Part shown: positions 52,084-61,095 of the stretch, piece after piece | Position numbering within the stretch: the stretch's first letter is position 1 | Layout of the letters: every line of letters starts with the position of its first letter | NCBI GenBank assembly: GCA_002339265.1 | Contig: DDKG01000362.1 | Span: 1 to 64,000, forward strand | Direction of reading: 5' to 3' | Length of the DNA stretch: 64,000 nt | From: Massilia sp. UBA2604 | GTDB taxonomy: Bacteria; Pseudomonadota; Gammaproteobacteria; Burkholderiales; Burkholderiaceae_D | The notes under the pieces: generated by a model | The model's database searches: none | The model's input: the letters and a program-made list of their open reading frames with translations, nothing else | Told to the model about the DNA's origin: nothing | Made by a program: the position numbers and the translations under genes

Positions 52084-54434
52084 TGAATATGACGATGATC
52101 CCGATCGGCGCGGCTCGCCTGCTGCTGGCGCTGGCGCTGTCCGCACCGGCACTGGCGGCGGAATTGAACCTGAACGCATCCTGGCAGTTCTATCGCGACG
52201 AGGGTGGCCAGGTCGCCAGCGTGGACAAGGTGCCGGACGGCGCCTGGACCAGGGTGGACCTGCCGCACGCGGCGCGCCTCGAGCCGCGCGTGCCCACGGC
52301 GCCCTGGCAGGGCACGGTGTTCTACAAGAAGCGCCTGGATGTCAAGCTGCAGCCTGGCGAACGCGCCATCCTGCGCTTCGAGGGCGTGATGAACGTGGCC
52401 GACGTCTGGCTGAACGGCCGCCACCTGGGGCAGCACCTGGGCGGCTACCTGCCGTTCGCCCTCGACATCACCGATGCGTTACGGTCCACGGGCGGGAACG
52501 AACTCGTGGTGCGCGCCAATAATGAAGACAATCCGATCACCGGCCCCAAGCCGCTCAAGCAGCTCGACTACATCCAGCATGGCGGCATCTACCGCGACGT
52601 GCGGCTCGTGATAAAGCCGGCGGTGCATGTCACCTACGAGATGCTGTCGGCAACGCCGGGCGGCGGAGGGGTGTTCGTCACCTATCCGCGCGCCGACAAG
52701 CGCGAGGCGGTGGTGCAGGTCAAGGCCGAAGTCAGCAACACGTCAAGCAGCGCGCAGGTGGTCACCGTGCGCCACGCGCTGGCCTGGGAGGGCCGGCAGG
52801 TCGCGCACGCCGAGCAGCAGCTGCGCCTGGCGGCGGGCGAACGCCGCCACGTCACCACGCCGCTCACCTTGCGCGCGCCGCACCTGTGGTCGCCGCAGAC
52901 GCCCAATCTGTACCGGTTGGAGACGAGGGTTTCTGCCGCCGGCCGCGAAGACGTGGTCGCGACCCGCATCGGCGTGCGCCGCCTCGCCTTCGAGGGCGGT
53001 CGCCTGCTGCTCAATGGCGAGCCGCTGCGGCTGCGTGGCGTCAACCGCCACCAGGAATATCCCTATGTCGGCTATGCGCTGTCGCCGCAGGCCGATGCGC
53101 GCGACGCGCTCTTGATCAAGCGCCATGGCTTCGACTTCGTGCGCCTGTCGCACTATCCGCAGTCGCCGGCCTTCATGGCGGCGGCAGACGAATTGGGCCT
53201 GATGGTCTTGCCCGCCATCCCCGGCTGGCAGTTCCATAATCCCGACCCGGCCTTCGCGCGCCAGGCAGTGCGCACCTGCGCCGACATGATCCGGCGCGAC
53301 CGCAACCATCCGAGCGTCGTGGCCTGGGAGTGCTCGCTCAACGAGACCGATATGCCGGATCCGCTGGTGCGCGCGCTGCACGCCACCGTGCACCAGGAGT
53401 ACCCAGGCGACCAGGCCTGGTCCGCTGGCTGGGTGCCGCAGACCTATGACCTGTATCTGCAGGCGCGTCAGCACAGGATTGGCAGCAAGCACGCGCTGCC
53501 TGCCAAGCCGCTGATCGTGTCCGAGTACGGCGACTGGGAATACTACGCGATGAACGCGGGCCTGAACCAGGACGCCTGGGCCGACCTCAAGCCGGTCGAC
53601 CGCTCGAGCCGCCAGGCGCTGGGCAGCGGCGAAACGCGGCTGCTGCAGCAGGCGCGCAATGTGGCCGAGGCCCACGACGATAATGCGTCCACCCCGGCCT
53701 TCGCCGACGGCTACTGGGTGATGTTCGACTATGCGCGCGGCTATGCGCCGGACCTCGAGGAATCCGGGCTTTTGAATATCGAGCGCGTGCCGAAGTTCGC
53801 GGCCGAGTTCTTCCGCTCGCAGCGCAGCGCGGATGAGCGTTCCGCGCGCTGGGGCGGCGGCCCGATGGTCTTCATCGCCAGCTACTGGCAGCCCGGCTCC
53901 AGCCCGCGTGTACGCGTGTTCAGCAATGCCGAGGAAGTCGAGCTGCGCCTGAACGGCAAGTCGCTGGGACGCCAGAAGGGCGCCTCCAGTACCCACCCGC
54001 GCCTGGCGCATCCACCGCGCGAATTCGACACCGGCGGCTTCGTGCCGGGCGAACTGGTGGCGCTGGCCTATGCCGGCGGCCAGGTCGTGGCCGAGCACCG
54101 CGTGCGCACGCCGGGCCAGCCAGCAACGCTGGCGCTGGAGCTCGACGACCTTGGCGTGCCTGTGGTCGATGGCGACCTGGTGTTCCTGCGCGCGCGCCTG
54201 CGCGACGCCAACGCCACCACGGTCCCCGTGAGCGGTACCGAAGTCGCGTTTTCCGGGGTCGAAGGCGCGGAGATCGTCGGCAGTCAGGTCGTAACAACCG
54301 AAGCCGGCATCGCCAGCGTGCTGGTGCGCGTCAAGGGACCGCGCGCCAGCATCACTGCCCGGGCGCAGGCGGGCGGCCTGCATGGCACGCTCGCCGACAG
54401 CCCCGGCCCCTCAGAACTTGTACGCCATCCCTAA
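52080..54434 (+). CDS. GH2 family beta-galactosidase
   Basis: The protein has 784 residues from ATG 52080 (ATGA overlap); ATG 52083 is possible. A signal peptide (LLLALALSAPALAA) precedes the GH2 sugar-binding sandwich, the immunoglobulin-like domain, and the TIM barrel with GVNRHQEYPYVG. The acid/base Glu is in WECSLNETDMP and the nucleophile Glu in IVSEYGDWEYY. A C-terminal domain with an invasin-like DUF4982 or Big-type fold follows. It probably releases galactose from galactan side chains in the periplasm. Its end overlaps the convergent TonB receptor by 24 bp. Confidence 0.85.
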   Translation: MMNMTMIPIGAARLLLALALSAPALAAELNLNASWQFYRDEGGQVASVDKVPDGAWTRVDLPHAARLEPRVPTAPWQGTVFYKKRLDVKLQPGERAILRFEGVMNVADVWLNGRHLGQHLGGYLPFALDITDALRSTGGNELVVRANNEDNPITGPKPLKQLDYIQHGGIYRDVRLVIKPAVHVTYEMLSATPGGGGVFVTYPRADKREAVVQVKAEVSNTSSSAQVVTVRHALAWEGRQVAHAEQQLRLAAGERRHVTTPLTLRAPHLWSPQTPNLYRLETRVSAAGREDVVATRIGVRRLAFEGGRLLLNGEPLRLRGVNRHQEYPYVGYALSPQADARDALLIKRHGFDFVRLSHYPQSPAFMAAADELGLMVLPAIPGWQFHNPDPAFARQAVRTCADMIRRDRNHPSVVAWECSLNETDMPDPLVRALHATVHQEYPGDQAWSAGWVPQTYDLYLQARQHRIGSKHALPAKPLIVSEYGDWEYYAMNAGLNQDAWADLKPVDRSSRQALGSGETRLLQQARNVAEAHDDNASTPAFADGYWVMFDYARGYAPDLEESGLLNIERVPKFAAEFFRSQRSADERSARWGGGPMVFIASYWQPGSSPRVRVFSNAEEVELRLNGKSLGRQKGASSTHPRLAHPPREFDTGGFVPGELVALAYAGGQVVAEHRVRTPGQPATLALELDDLGVPVVDGDLVFLRARLRDANATTVPVSGTEVAFSGVEGAEIVGSQVVTTEAGIASVLVRVKGPRASITARAQAGGLHGTLADSPGPSELVRHP

Positions 54435-57401
54435 GGCGAAGGTTCGTCCCGAGTGCGCGTACAGCAGCGTGTCGTTGCGCTGCGAGTCGCGCCCGTAGCG
54501 CAGCGGCTCGTCGGTCAGGTTGGAACCCTCGAGCGTGACGCGCAGTTGCGGCGTCAGGTTATAGGACATCGAAAAGTCCAGGTTGGTGGCGGCGTCCACA
54601 AAAGTGAAGTCGTGGCCGTTGACGTCGCCCAGCACATTGAACAGGTACTCGGAGCGGTGCGCCGCCGAGATCCGTGCGCTGAACTTCGGATCCTCGTAGT
54701 ACAGGGTCAGGTTGCCGGCCTTGGGCGACATGCCGACCAGGTTTGCGTCCATCGACAGCTGGGGCAGGGTGGCGGTCGCGGTGCGCGTGATATAGGTGAT
54801 GGTCGATTTCACGCGCGTATAGTTGGCCAGCAGGCCGAAGTTGCGCCACACGCCGGGCAGGAAGTTGAACGGCGCCTGCAGGTTGAACTCGAAGCCGTTG
54901 AGCGGCCCGCCCGGCGTGTTCACCGCGCGCCGCACGGTCACCAGCGTATCCGGCAGCGTGGGGCAGGCCGGCGTGCCGCCCGTGATCGAGCAGCCGGGAC
55001 CTTCCAGCAGCGAATCGGGCAGGCCCAGCGAGTTGTACGGGACGCGCTCGCCGACGCTCTGGATATAGGTGTCGATCTCCTTGCGGAAGAAGCCCAATGA
55101 CACCATGGCGTTCTTGTCGTAATACCACTCGGCCTGCAGGTCATAGGTCTTGGCGCGGATCGGGTCGAGTTCCGGGTTGCCGATGCCGACGGTCTGCGCC
55201 TGCACATTGATGGCCGCCGACGGCGCCAGGTCCATGTACTCGGGACGCGACAAGGTCTTGCCGGCCGAGAAGCGCAGGAATACGTCGCGCGGCAGCTGCG
55301 CGGTCAGGTTCAGCGCCGGCAGGTAGTCGCGGTAGGTCTTCTCGAAGCTGAGTTCTTCCAGGCGCCCGCCGGCATTGACCAGGGCCGCGGCCGTGGCTTT
55401 GGTCTCGGCGGCGCGCACGCCGGCATTGCCGCGCAGCGTGACGGGACCGACGTCGTAGTGGAAGTCCGCCGACAGGTAGAGCGCGTCGATCTTCTCGAGC
55501 ACCCGGCGGTTGGCCTGGTTCAGCATATTGAATTCCGAACCGGGGACCGCGGCGCAGTGGCACTCGATGTCCCAGACCTTGCGGAACTTGTCGAGGTCGA
55601 TGGCCACCCACTGGCCGGGATAGCCGCTGCCTTCCAGGCCGCGGCCGAAGTTGCTGATCATGCGCGTGACGCTGTCCATCCGGAAGCCGGCCGGATTGGG
55701 CAAGCCGTTCGGCGCGCCGGAGCCGACCTCGAAGTTGGTCCAGGTGTTCTCGCGTGTCGACCACCCGGTGCGCAGGGTCAGGTGGTCGTTGACGTCCCAG
55801 CTGCCATCGAGGGCATGGGTCTTGAGCTTGTTGCCGGTTTCGAGCTTGCGACCGACGAACTGGCCGTGCACCGTGCCGTCCGGGTCGACCGGGCCCCAGC
55901 TGAAGTTGTCCGGATTGGCGACGTCGATGCCGAAATCGATGGCGGGGACGTTGCGGTTGCCGCGGAAGTCGTAGGAAAAGCCGTTGACGTTGGGCGCGTC
56001 GATCTGCACCGTGGCGCGCATCGGCGAATCGAGCGTCGAGCGCGACACGCCGCTCATGAAGTCGAGTTTGATGGTGTCGGTCAGCTTGTGGCTGCCCGAG
56101 AAGACGTGCTGGCGGAACTCGGTATTGTTCACGTCGAGCAGGCCTTCGGAGCGCACGTCGACGCCGTTGAAGCGGCCGTATTCCCAGCTGCCATTCTGGT
56201 TGAACGAGGTCTCGAGGATCGAGGTCTGCGGCTTGCCGTTGGCGGCGGCGAGGCTGCGGCCGAACGAGATCGCCGAGATGTAGTTGTCGTAGCGGTCGTT
56301 CTTGAAGTCGCCGCCCAGCAGGTCGAGATTGAGCTCGGTGCCGGCGGCGGGGCGCCACTGGAAGGCCGCGGTCAGGCCGGCGCGTTCGTACTCGGCCACC
56401 GAGCGGCGGTAGCGCGGGATGCGCGGATGGAAGGCACCGGAGCCGGGCGCCGGCGTCGCCACCGTATTGCCATAGCTGTCGGTGCGGCCGAACACGTCGT
56501 CGTAGGCGGCGTCGGTCGAGGTGCGCGGCAGGCCGAAGCCGCAGTTGCCCCGCGTGATGCCCTTCACGCCCGAGTTGACGGGGTTTTGCGGCGCTGCTCC
56601 CAGCGGCGAGCAGAAGCCGCCGTCGGAGTCGGCGGACAGCAGTTCGACCGCCTCATAGCCTTCCTCGGTCGCATGGCGCTTGGAGTAGGCGGCCGAGACC
56701 AGGAAGCCCACCTTGCCGATTCCGGTATCCCACCGATTCGAGTATAGCGCTGTGGCGCGCGGGGCAGGGCGGTGGGCGAGCGTGTTGTACGACTGCTGGC
56801 CGCCGATGCTGATGGTCTCGCCCTTGAAGTCGAACGGCCGCGCAGCGCGCAGGTCGACCGTGGCGCCGAGCGAGCCTTCTTCGATATTGGCCTGCGAGGT
56901 CTTGCGCACTTCCAGGCTGTTGAACAGTTCGGAGGCGAACACCGAGAAGTCGAAGGCGCGCGAGCGGTTGGTGCTGCCGTTGATGTCCGAGGCGCCGGTT
57001 GCCGATATCGCCTCGATGCCGTTGATGCGCACCCGGGTAAAGCCCGCGTTCAGGCCGCGCACGCTGATCTGCTTGCCCTCGCCGCCATCGCCGCGCACCA
57101 GCGACACCCCGGGTACGCGCTGCAGCGATTCGGCCAGGTTCGCGTCCGGGAACTTGGCGACGTCTTCGGCCTTGATGACGTCGACGATGCCGTCCGAGTT
57201 CTTCTTGGTGTTCAGCGCGCTGTTCAAGCTGGCGCGAAAGCCGGTGACGACCACGGTTTCGAGGGCCTGGTCGTCGGCTGGGGGCGGCGTGGTCTCCTGG
57301 GCCCGGGCATCGAGCGCCGCGAGCATGCCGAGCACGCCGAGGCTGGTCAGGCTGCGGTGGAGTAACGCCGCGCGGGGGGAAAGCTGGTGTCTGGATTTCA
57401 T
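54411..57401 (-). CDS. TonB-dependent receptor (Xanthomonas/Caulobacter carbohydrate type)
   Basis: The protein has 996 residues from ATG 57401 (MKSRHQLSPRAALL), with a signal peptide ending DARAQ. A TonB-box-like ETVVVTGFRASLNSALNTKK is followed by the plug: FPDANLAESLQRVPGVSLVR and ISVRGLNAGFTRVRINGIE. The C terminus ends in Phe (TFALGMAYKF), as for outer-membrane beta-barrels. This TonB-Xanth-Caul type imports oligosaccharides. It sits between the galactan-degrading enzymes and the ECF sigma gene, and is transcribed away from the latter. It is likely the outer-membrane importer for this locus. Confidence 0.88.
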   Translation of the reverse strand: MKSRHQLSPRAALLHRSLTSLGVLGMLAALDARAQETTPPPADDQALETVVVTGFRASLNSALNTKKNSDGIVDVIKAEDVAKFPDANLAESLQRVPGVSLVRGDGGEGKQISVRGLNAGFTRVRINGIEAISATGASDINGSTNRSRAFDFSVFASELFNSLEVRKTSQANIEEGSLGATVDLRAARPFDFKGETISIGGQQSYNTLAHRPAPRATALYSNRWDTGIGKVGFLVSAAYSKRHATEEGYEAVELLSADSDGGFCSPLGAAPQNPVNSGVKGITRGNCGFGLPRTSTDAAYDDVFGRTDSYGNTVATPAPGSGAFHPRIPRYRRSVAEYERAGLTAAFQWRPAAGTELNLDLLGGDFKNDRYDNYISAISFGRSLAAANGKPQTSILETSFNQNGSWEYGRFNGVDVRSEGLLDVNNTEFRQHVFSGSHKLTDTIKLDFMSGVSRSTLDSPMRATVQIDAPNVNGFSYDFRGNRNVPAIDFGIDVANPDNFSWGPVDPDGTVHGQFVGRKLETGNKLKTHALDGSWDVNDHLTLRTGWSTRENTWTNFEVGSGAPNGLPNPAGFRMDSVTRMISNFGRGLEGSGYPGQWVAIDLDKFRKVWDIECHCAAVPGSEFNMLNQANRRVLEKIDALYLSADFHYDVGPVTLRGNAGVRAAETKATAAALVNAGGRLEELSFEKTYRDYLPALNLTAQLPRDVFLRFSAGKTLSRPEYMDLAPSAAINVQAQTVGIGNPELDPIRAKTYDLQAEWYYDKNAMVSLGFFRKEIDTYIQSVGERVPYNSLGLPDSLLEGPGCSITGGTPACPTLPDTLVTVRRAVNTPGGPLNGFEFNLQAPFNFLPGVWRNFGLLANYTRVKSTITYITRTATATLPQLSMDANLVGMSPKAGNLTLYYEDPKFSARISAAHRSEYLFNVLGDVNGHDFTFVDAATNLDFSMSYNLTPQLRVTLEGSNLTDEPLRYGRDSQRNDTLLYAHSGRTFALGMAYKF

Positions 57402-57688
57402 GGGGATTCCTGTCTCCGATATGAGTGTCATGCATCCTGGGGAAGTGGCCGGCTTTCGGCGCCTTCGACCGGGGCGATATGCCGACCACCGCTTGAATGA
57501 CGAACCCAGGCTCTGTTCCCGCCGCTGCCGGCTGTAAAGATCAAGTTGTTGAGCGATTGGGGGCGATGCCTTGCTGGATCGGGGAACGATGCATGTCGGG
57601 TTGATCGAACGGAGTAATCGGTGTAAATACTGGTGGGCCAGTAACGCCTCGGCCCGTCGGTCGACGCAACGTGAGGAGCCGATGCACC
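57402..57688. promoter_or_regulatory. Divergent promoter region of the TonB receptor and ECF sigma genes
   Basis: These 287 bp separate the two divergent genes. On the plus strand TTGATC (57601-57606) and TAAATA (57624-57629) with a 17-bp spacer could start the sigma gene. No clear sigma-70 pair was found for the receptor, so the receptor may be read by the ECF sigma factor itself. That last point is inference. Confidence 0.35.
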
Positions 57689-58198
57689 ATGCAGTTGAAC
57701 AGCCGCTGGATCACCGTCAACGTCGTGCCCTTCGAGGCGGAGCTGCGCGCCCGCGTCCGGCGCCTGTGCGCATCGCAGGATGAAGTCGATGACCTGATCC
57801 AGGAGGTGTACTGCCGGCTGCTGCGCACCGCCGCGGTCGACCGCATCGCCACGCCCAGGGCGTTCGTGATGCAGGTCGCGAAGAACATCATGCTGGACCG
57901 CTTCCGGCGCGACAGCGCGCTGCGGATCGATATCCTGGCCAGCCTGGACGGCGTCGGCACGCTGGACAACAGCCCGTCGACCGAGCGCGTCGCCATGGCG
58001 CGCTCCGAGCTGCGCTGGGTGCTGCGCCTGATCGACCAGCTTCCGCGCCGCTGCAGGCAGGTCTACCGGGCGCGCAGGATCCACGGACTGTCGCAGCTCG
58101 AGACCGCCGTCAGCCTGGGACTGTCGGAGAACGTCGTCGAGAAGGAGATGATGAAGGGCGCGCGCTTGCTGGCCGAGATGAATCGATCCAATGCGTGA
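57689..58198 (+). CDS. ECF RNA polymerase sigma factor (FecI-like)
   Basis: The protein has 169 residues. ATG 57689 is preferred over GTG 57671 because the GTGAGGAG at 57671-57678 is its ribosome site. Sigma region 2 is seen in EVDDLIQEVYCRLLRTAAVD and VAKNIMLDRFRRD; region 4 in IHGLSQLETAVSLGLSENVV. It is typical of FecI-like factors that control TonB receptors and sugar loci. There is no FecR-type anti-sigma gene next to it, which is unusual. It likely activates the neighbouring receptor or enzyme genes. Confidence 0.88.
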   Translation: MQLNSRWITVNVVPFEAELRARVRRLCASQDEVDDLIQEVYCRLLRTAAVDRIATPRAFVMQVAKNIMLDRFRRDSALRIDILASLDGVGTLDNSPSTERVAMARSELRWVLRLIDQLPRRCRQVYRARRIHGLSQLETAVSLGLSENVVEKEMMKGARLLAEMNRSNA

Positions 58199-58252
58199 TT
58201 ATTTCAGGCAGGGGAGCGCGAGGCGCGCCGCACGGCTCCATAATCGGTCGCA

Positions 58253-58264
58253 CTGATATATCAG
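58253..58264. promoter_or_regulatory. Perfect 12-bp palindrome before the lyase gene
   Basis: CTGATATATCAG is a perfect palindrome ending 13 nt before the TTG start at 58278. It could be a regulator site or overlap a -10-like ATAT element. It may also be chance. Confidence 0.25.
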
Positions 58265-58277
58265 ATGGAGACGCCGC

Positions 58278-61055
58278 TTGCCCCAGTTCCTTCCTTCCCG
58301 CAGGCGCTTTGTACAAATGGCGGCCGCGCTGGCCGCCGTGCCGGGCACGCCGATCAACTCCCAGGCCGCCACCGCGAATGTCGGCGGCAAGGGCAAGCCG
58401 GTCGCCGGCACCGCGCTGCGCTGGCTCGACGGCCAGCCGCCGGCGCGCTTCGAAGGCGCCACGCTCGGCGTCCCCTGGCCGCGCGGCGCCATGCGCCTGC
58501 CGGCCGACAAGGCGCTGCGCTTCACGCTGGGCAGCAATGGTCCGGCGCTGCAATCGTGGTCGCTGGCCTACTGGCCGGACGGCTCGCTCAAGTGGACGGC
58601 GCATGCGGTGGCCGGCGGCGCCCCCGCATCGGGCTGGAAGCTGGAGACTGGCGCGGGCGTGGACAAAGGCGGCGTGTCGGTCACGCAGTCCGGCAGCGCA
58701 TTCACGGTCACCGCGGGCGACCTGGCATGGACCGTGCCGACGGGCGGCGAGTACCTGGTCGAGCGCGCGACCCACGCCGGCCGGGTGACGATGCAGCACC
58801 TGCGCCTGGTGGCGCTGCGCCAGGATGGCGCCGAGCCGGAAGGGGCGGGCAGCGTCCGGCGCGAGGCATTTACCAGCAAGGTCACGCATGTGGCGCTGGA
58901 GCAGGACGGTCCGGTACGGGCAGTCATCAAGCTCGATGGCGTGCATGTCGCACGCGCGGGCGCCGAGCGCGCCTGGTTGCCGTTCTCGGTGCGCCTGTAC
59001 TTCTATGCCGGGTCGGACAGCGTGCGCATCAATCACTCCTTTATCTATGACGGCGACCCGGCGCGCGATTTCATCGGAGGACTCGGCGTGACGGCGCAGG
59101 TGCCGATGAGTGACGCCACCCACGACCGCCACGTGCGCTTTTCCGGCGAAGGCGTCGGCGTATGGGGCGAGGCGGTGCGCCCGGTGACCGGCCTGCGGCG
59201 CGACCCCGGCCAGGAATACAAGGACGCGCAGGTGGCCGGCAAGGCGCTGCCACCGCTCTCCGGCATGGCCAAGCCGGTGCAGGACGGCCTGCGCTGGATT
59301 CCCGAATGGGGCGACTTCACGCTGGCGCAGCCGACCCCGGACGGCTTCGCGCTGCGCAAGCGCACCCGCAGCGGCCATGCCTGGATCGACGCCAACGCCG
59401 GCGCGCGCACCAAGGGCCTGGTGTATGCGGGCGGGGCTTCGGGCGGCGTGGCGCTCGGCTTCAAGGATTTCTGGCAGCGCACGCCGAGCCAGCTCGACGT
59501 GCGCAACGCGGCGACGGACATGGCCGACGTCACCGCCTGGCTATGGTCGCCTTCAAGCCCGGCGATGGACATGCGCTCCTACCGCTCGGCCGACGGCATG
59601 GACACCTTCGAGGCGCAGATCGCGGGCCTGAACATCACCTATGAAGATTACGAGCCGGGCTGGGACGCCTCGCCCGGCGTGGCGCGCACCACCGAGCTGC
59701 AGCTGTGGGTGCTGGGCGCCACGCCCTCGCATCAAGACTTCTCCGATATGGCCGAACAGGTGGCCAACCCGGCCCGGCTGGTGCTGGAGCCGGCCCGCAT
59801 CCATGCCTGCGGCGTGTTCGGCGACTGGGACGTGCTTGACCGCAGCACGCCGGCGCGCCTGCTGATCGAGGATCACCTGGCGATTCGCCTCGACCAGTAC
59901 CTGCGCGAAGTCGAGCAGCACCGCTGGTACGGCTTCTGGTCGTATGGCGACGTGATGCACGCCTACGACAACGACCGCCATATGTGGCGCTACGATATCG
60001 GCGGCTATGCCTGGGACAATTCGGAGCTGTCGACCGACCTGTGGCTGTGGTACAGCTACCTGCGCACCGGCCGCGCCGACATCTTCAAGTTCGCCGAGGC
60101 GATGACGCGGCATACGGGCGAGGTGGACGTGTATCACTCCGGGCCGTTCAAGGGCTTCGGCACGCGCCATGGCGTGCAGCACTGGTCCGATTCGTCCAAG
60201 CAGCCGCGCGTGTCGACCGCCGCCTATCGCCGCATCTATTACTTCCTCACCGCCGACGAGCGCACGGGCGACCTGATGCGCGAGCTGCTCGATTCCGACT
60301 CCGACCTGCACAAGGTCGACATCGGTCGCAAGCTGCGGCCCGGGGCCAAGCCCGGCGCGCTGCCGTCTGCCGGCAAGTCGGCCGATGCGCCGGCGCTGGT
60401 CGACGCCTCGTTTGGCACCGTCTGGGGTTCGCTGGTAGCGGCATGGCTGGCCGAGTGGGAACGCACCGGCGACACCCGCTGGCGCGACAAGATCGTCAAT
60501 GGCATGCGCACCATCGGCGCGCTCGAGCGGCGCTGGTTCGCGTCCGCCGCGCCCTACGATCCGAAGACCGGCAAGTTCAGCGGGCCGGGCGACCAGGTGC
60601 GTATCTCGCAACTGAACGGCGTGTTCGGCGTGGTCGAAATGAGTTCCGAGCTCCTGACCCTGGTCGACGAACCGGGCTATCGCAAGGCCTGGCTCGAATA
60701 CTGCCGCTACTACAACGCGCCGAAGGAGCAGCTGATCGCGTTGCTGGGCAGTGAGCCGCGTGGCCGGGCCCAGCCCGACTCGCACTCGCGCCTGACCGCC
60801 TACGTGGCTTACCACGAGCGCGACCGGGCACTGGCCCTGCGCGCCTGGCGCGAGCTGTTCGCCTCGAACTTCATCGAGTCGCATGCGGCGGCGCGCAAGG
60901 TCGGCGGCGTGGCCGTCCTGCGCGAGCTGCACGAGCTGCCGAACATCGGCACCAATGGCTCGGCGCAGTGGAGCCTGGCCTCGATCCAGAACATGGCGCT
61001 GGTCGGGGACTCGCTGGACGAGGCGGCGCGCGCCGCCGGCCTGGTGGGATCATAA
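58278..61055 (+). CDS. Exo-rhamnogalacturonan lyase-like exported protein
   Basis: The protein has 925 residues from TTG 58278, with GGAG (58267-58270) upstream. The N terminus (SRRRFVQMAAALAA) is a twin-arginine signal, so it should be folded before export. The rest resembles the PcRGLX/Y-like exo-rhamnogalacturonan lyase group (PL26-like). It has a beta-rich N-terminal part (RWLDGQPPARFEGATLGVPW) and a later helical part with YAWDNSELSTDLWLWYSYLR. Such enzymes cleave rhamnogalacturonan I from the end. The assignment is by family resemblance; the active residues were not identified. Confidence 0.72.
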   Translation: MPQFLPSRRRFVQMAAALAAVPGTPINSQAATANVGGKGKPVAGTALRWLDGQPPARFEGATLGVPWPRGAMRLPADKALRFTLGSNGPALQSWSLAYWPDGSLKWTAHAVAGGAPASGWKLETGAGVDKGGVSVTQSGSAFTVTAGDLAWTVPTGGEYLVERATHAGRVTMQHLRLVALRQDGAEPEGAGSVRREAFTSKVTHVALEQDGPVRAVIKLDGVHVARAGAERAWLPFSVRLYFYAGSDSVRINHSFIYDGDPARDFIGGLGVTAQVPMSDATHDRHVRFSGEGVGVWGEAVRPVTGLRRDPGQEYKDAQVAGKALPPLSGMAKPVQDGLRWIPEWGDFTLAQPTPDGFALRKRTRSGHAWIDANAGARTKGLVYAGGASGGVALGFKDFWQRTPSQLDVRNAATDMADVTAWLWSPSSPAMDMRSYRSADGMDTFEAQIAGLNITYEDYEPGWDASPGVARTTELQLWVLGATPSHQDFSDMAEQVANPARLVLEPARIHACGVFGDWDVLDRSTPARLLIEDHLAIRLDQYLREVEQHRWYGFWSYGDVMHAYDNDRHMWRYDIGGYAWDNSELSTDLWLWYSYLRTGRADIFKFAEAMTRHTGEVDVYHSGPFKGFGTRHGVQHWSDSSKQPRVSTAAYRRIYYFLTADERTGDLMRELLDSDSDLHKVDIGRKLRPGAKPGALPSAGKSADAPALVDASFGTVWGSLVAAWLAEWERTGDTRWRDKIVNGMRTIGALERRWFASAAPYDPKTGKFSGPGDQVRISQLNGVFGVVEMSSELLTLVDEPGYRKAWLEYCRYYNAPKEQLIALLGSEPRGRAQPDSHSRLTAYVAYHERDRALALRAWRELFASNFIESHAAARKVGGVAVLRELHELPNIGTNGSAQWSLASIQNMALVGDSLDEAARAAGLVGS

Positions 61056-61095
61056 GAAAATGCAGCGTGCCCGATCGGCACAAGGAGACAAGATC

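Noticed and set aside
52743-54383. 546-codon minus-strand frame opposite the GH2 gene
   Set aside because: The GH2 catalytic motifs are on the plus strand; the minus frame has no motif.
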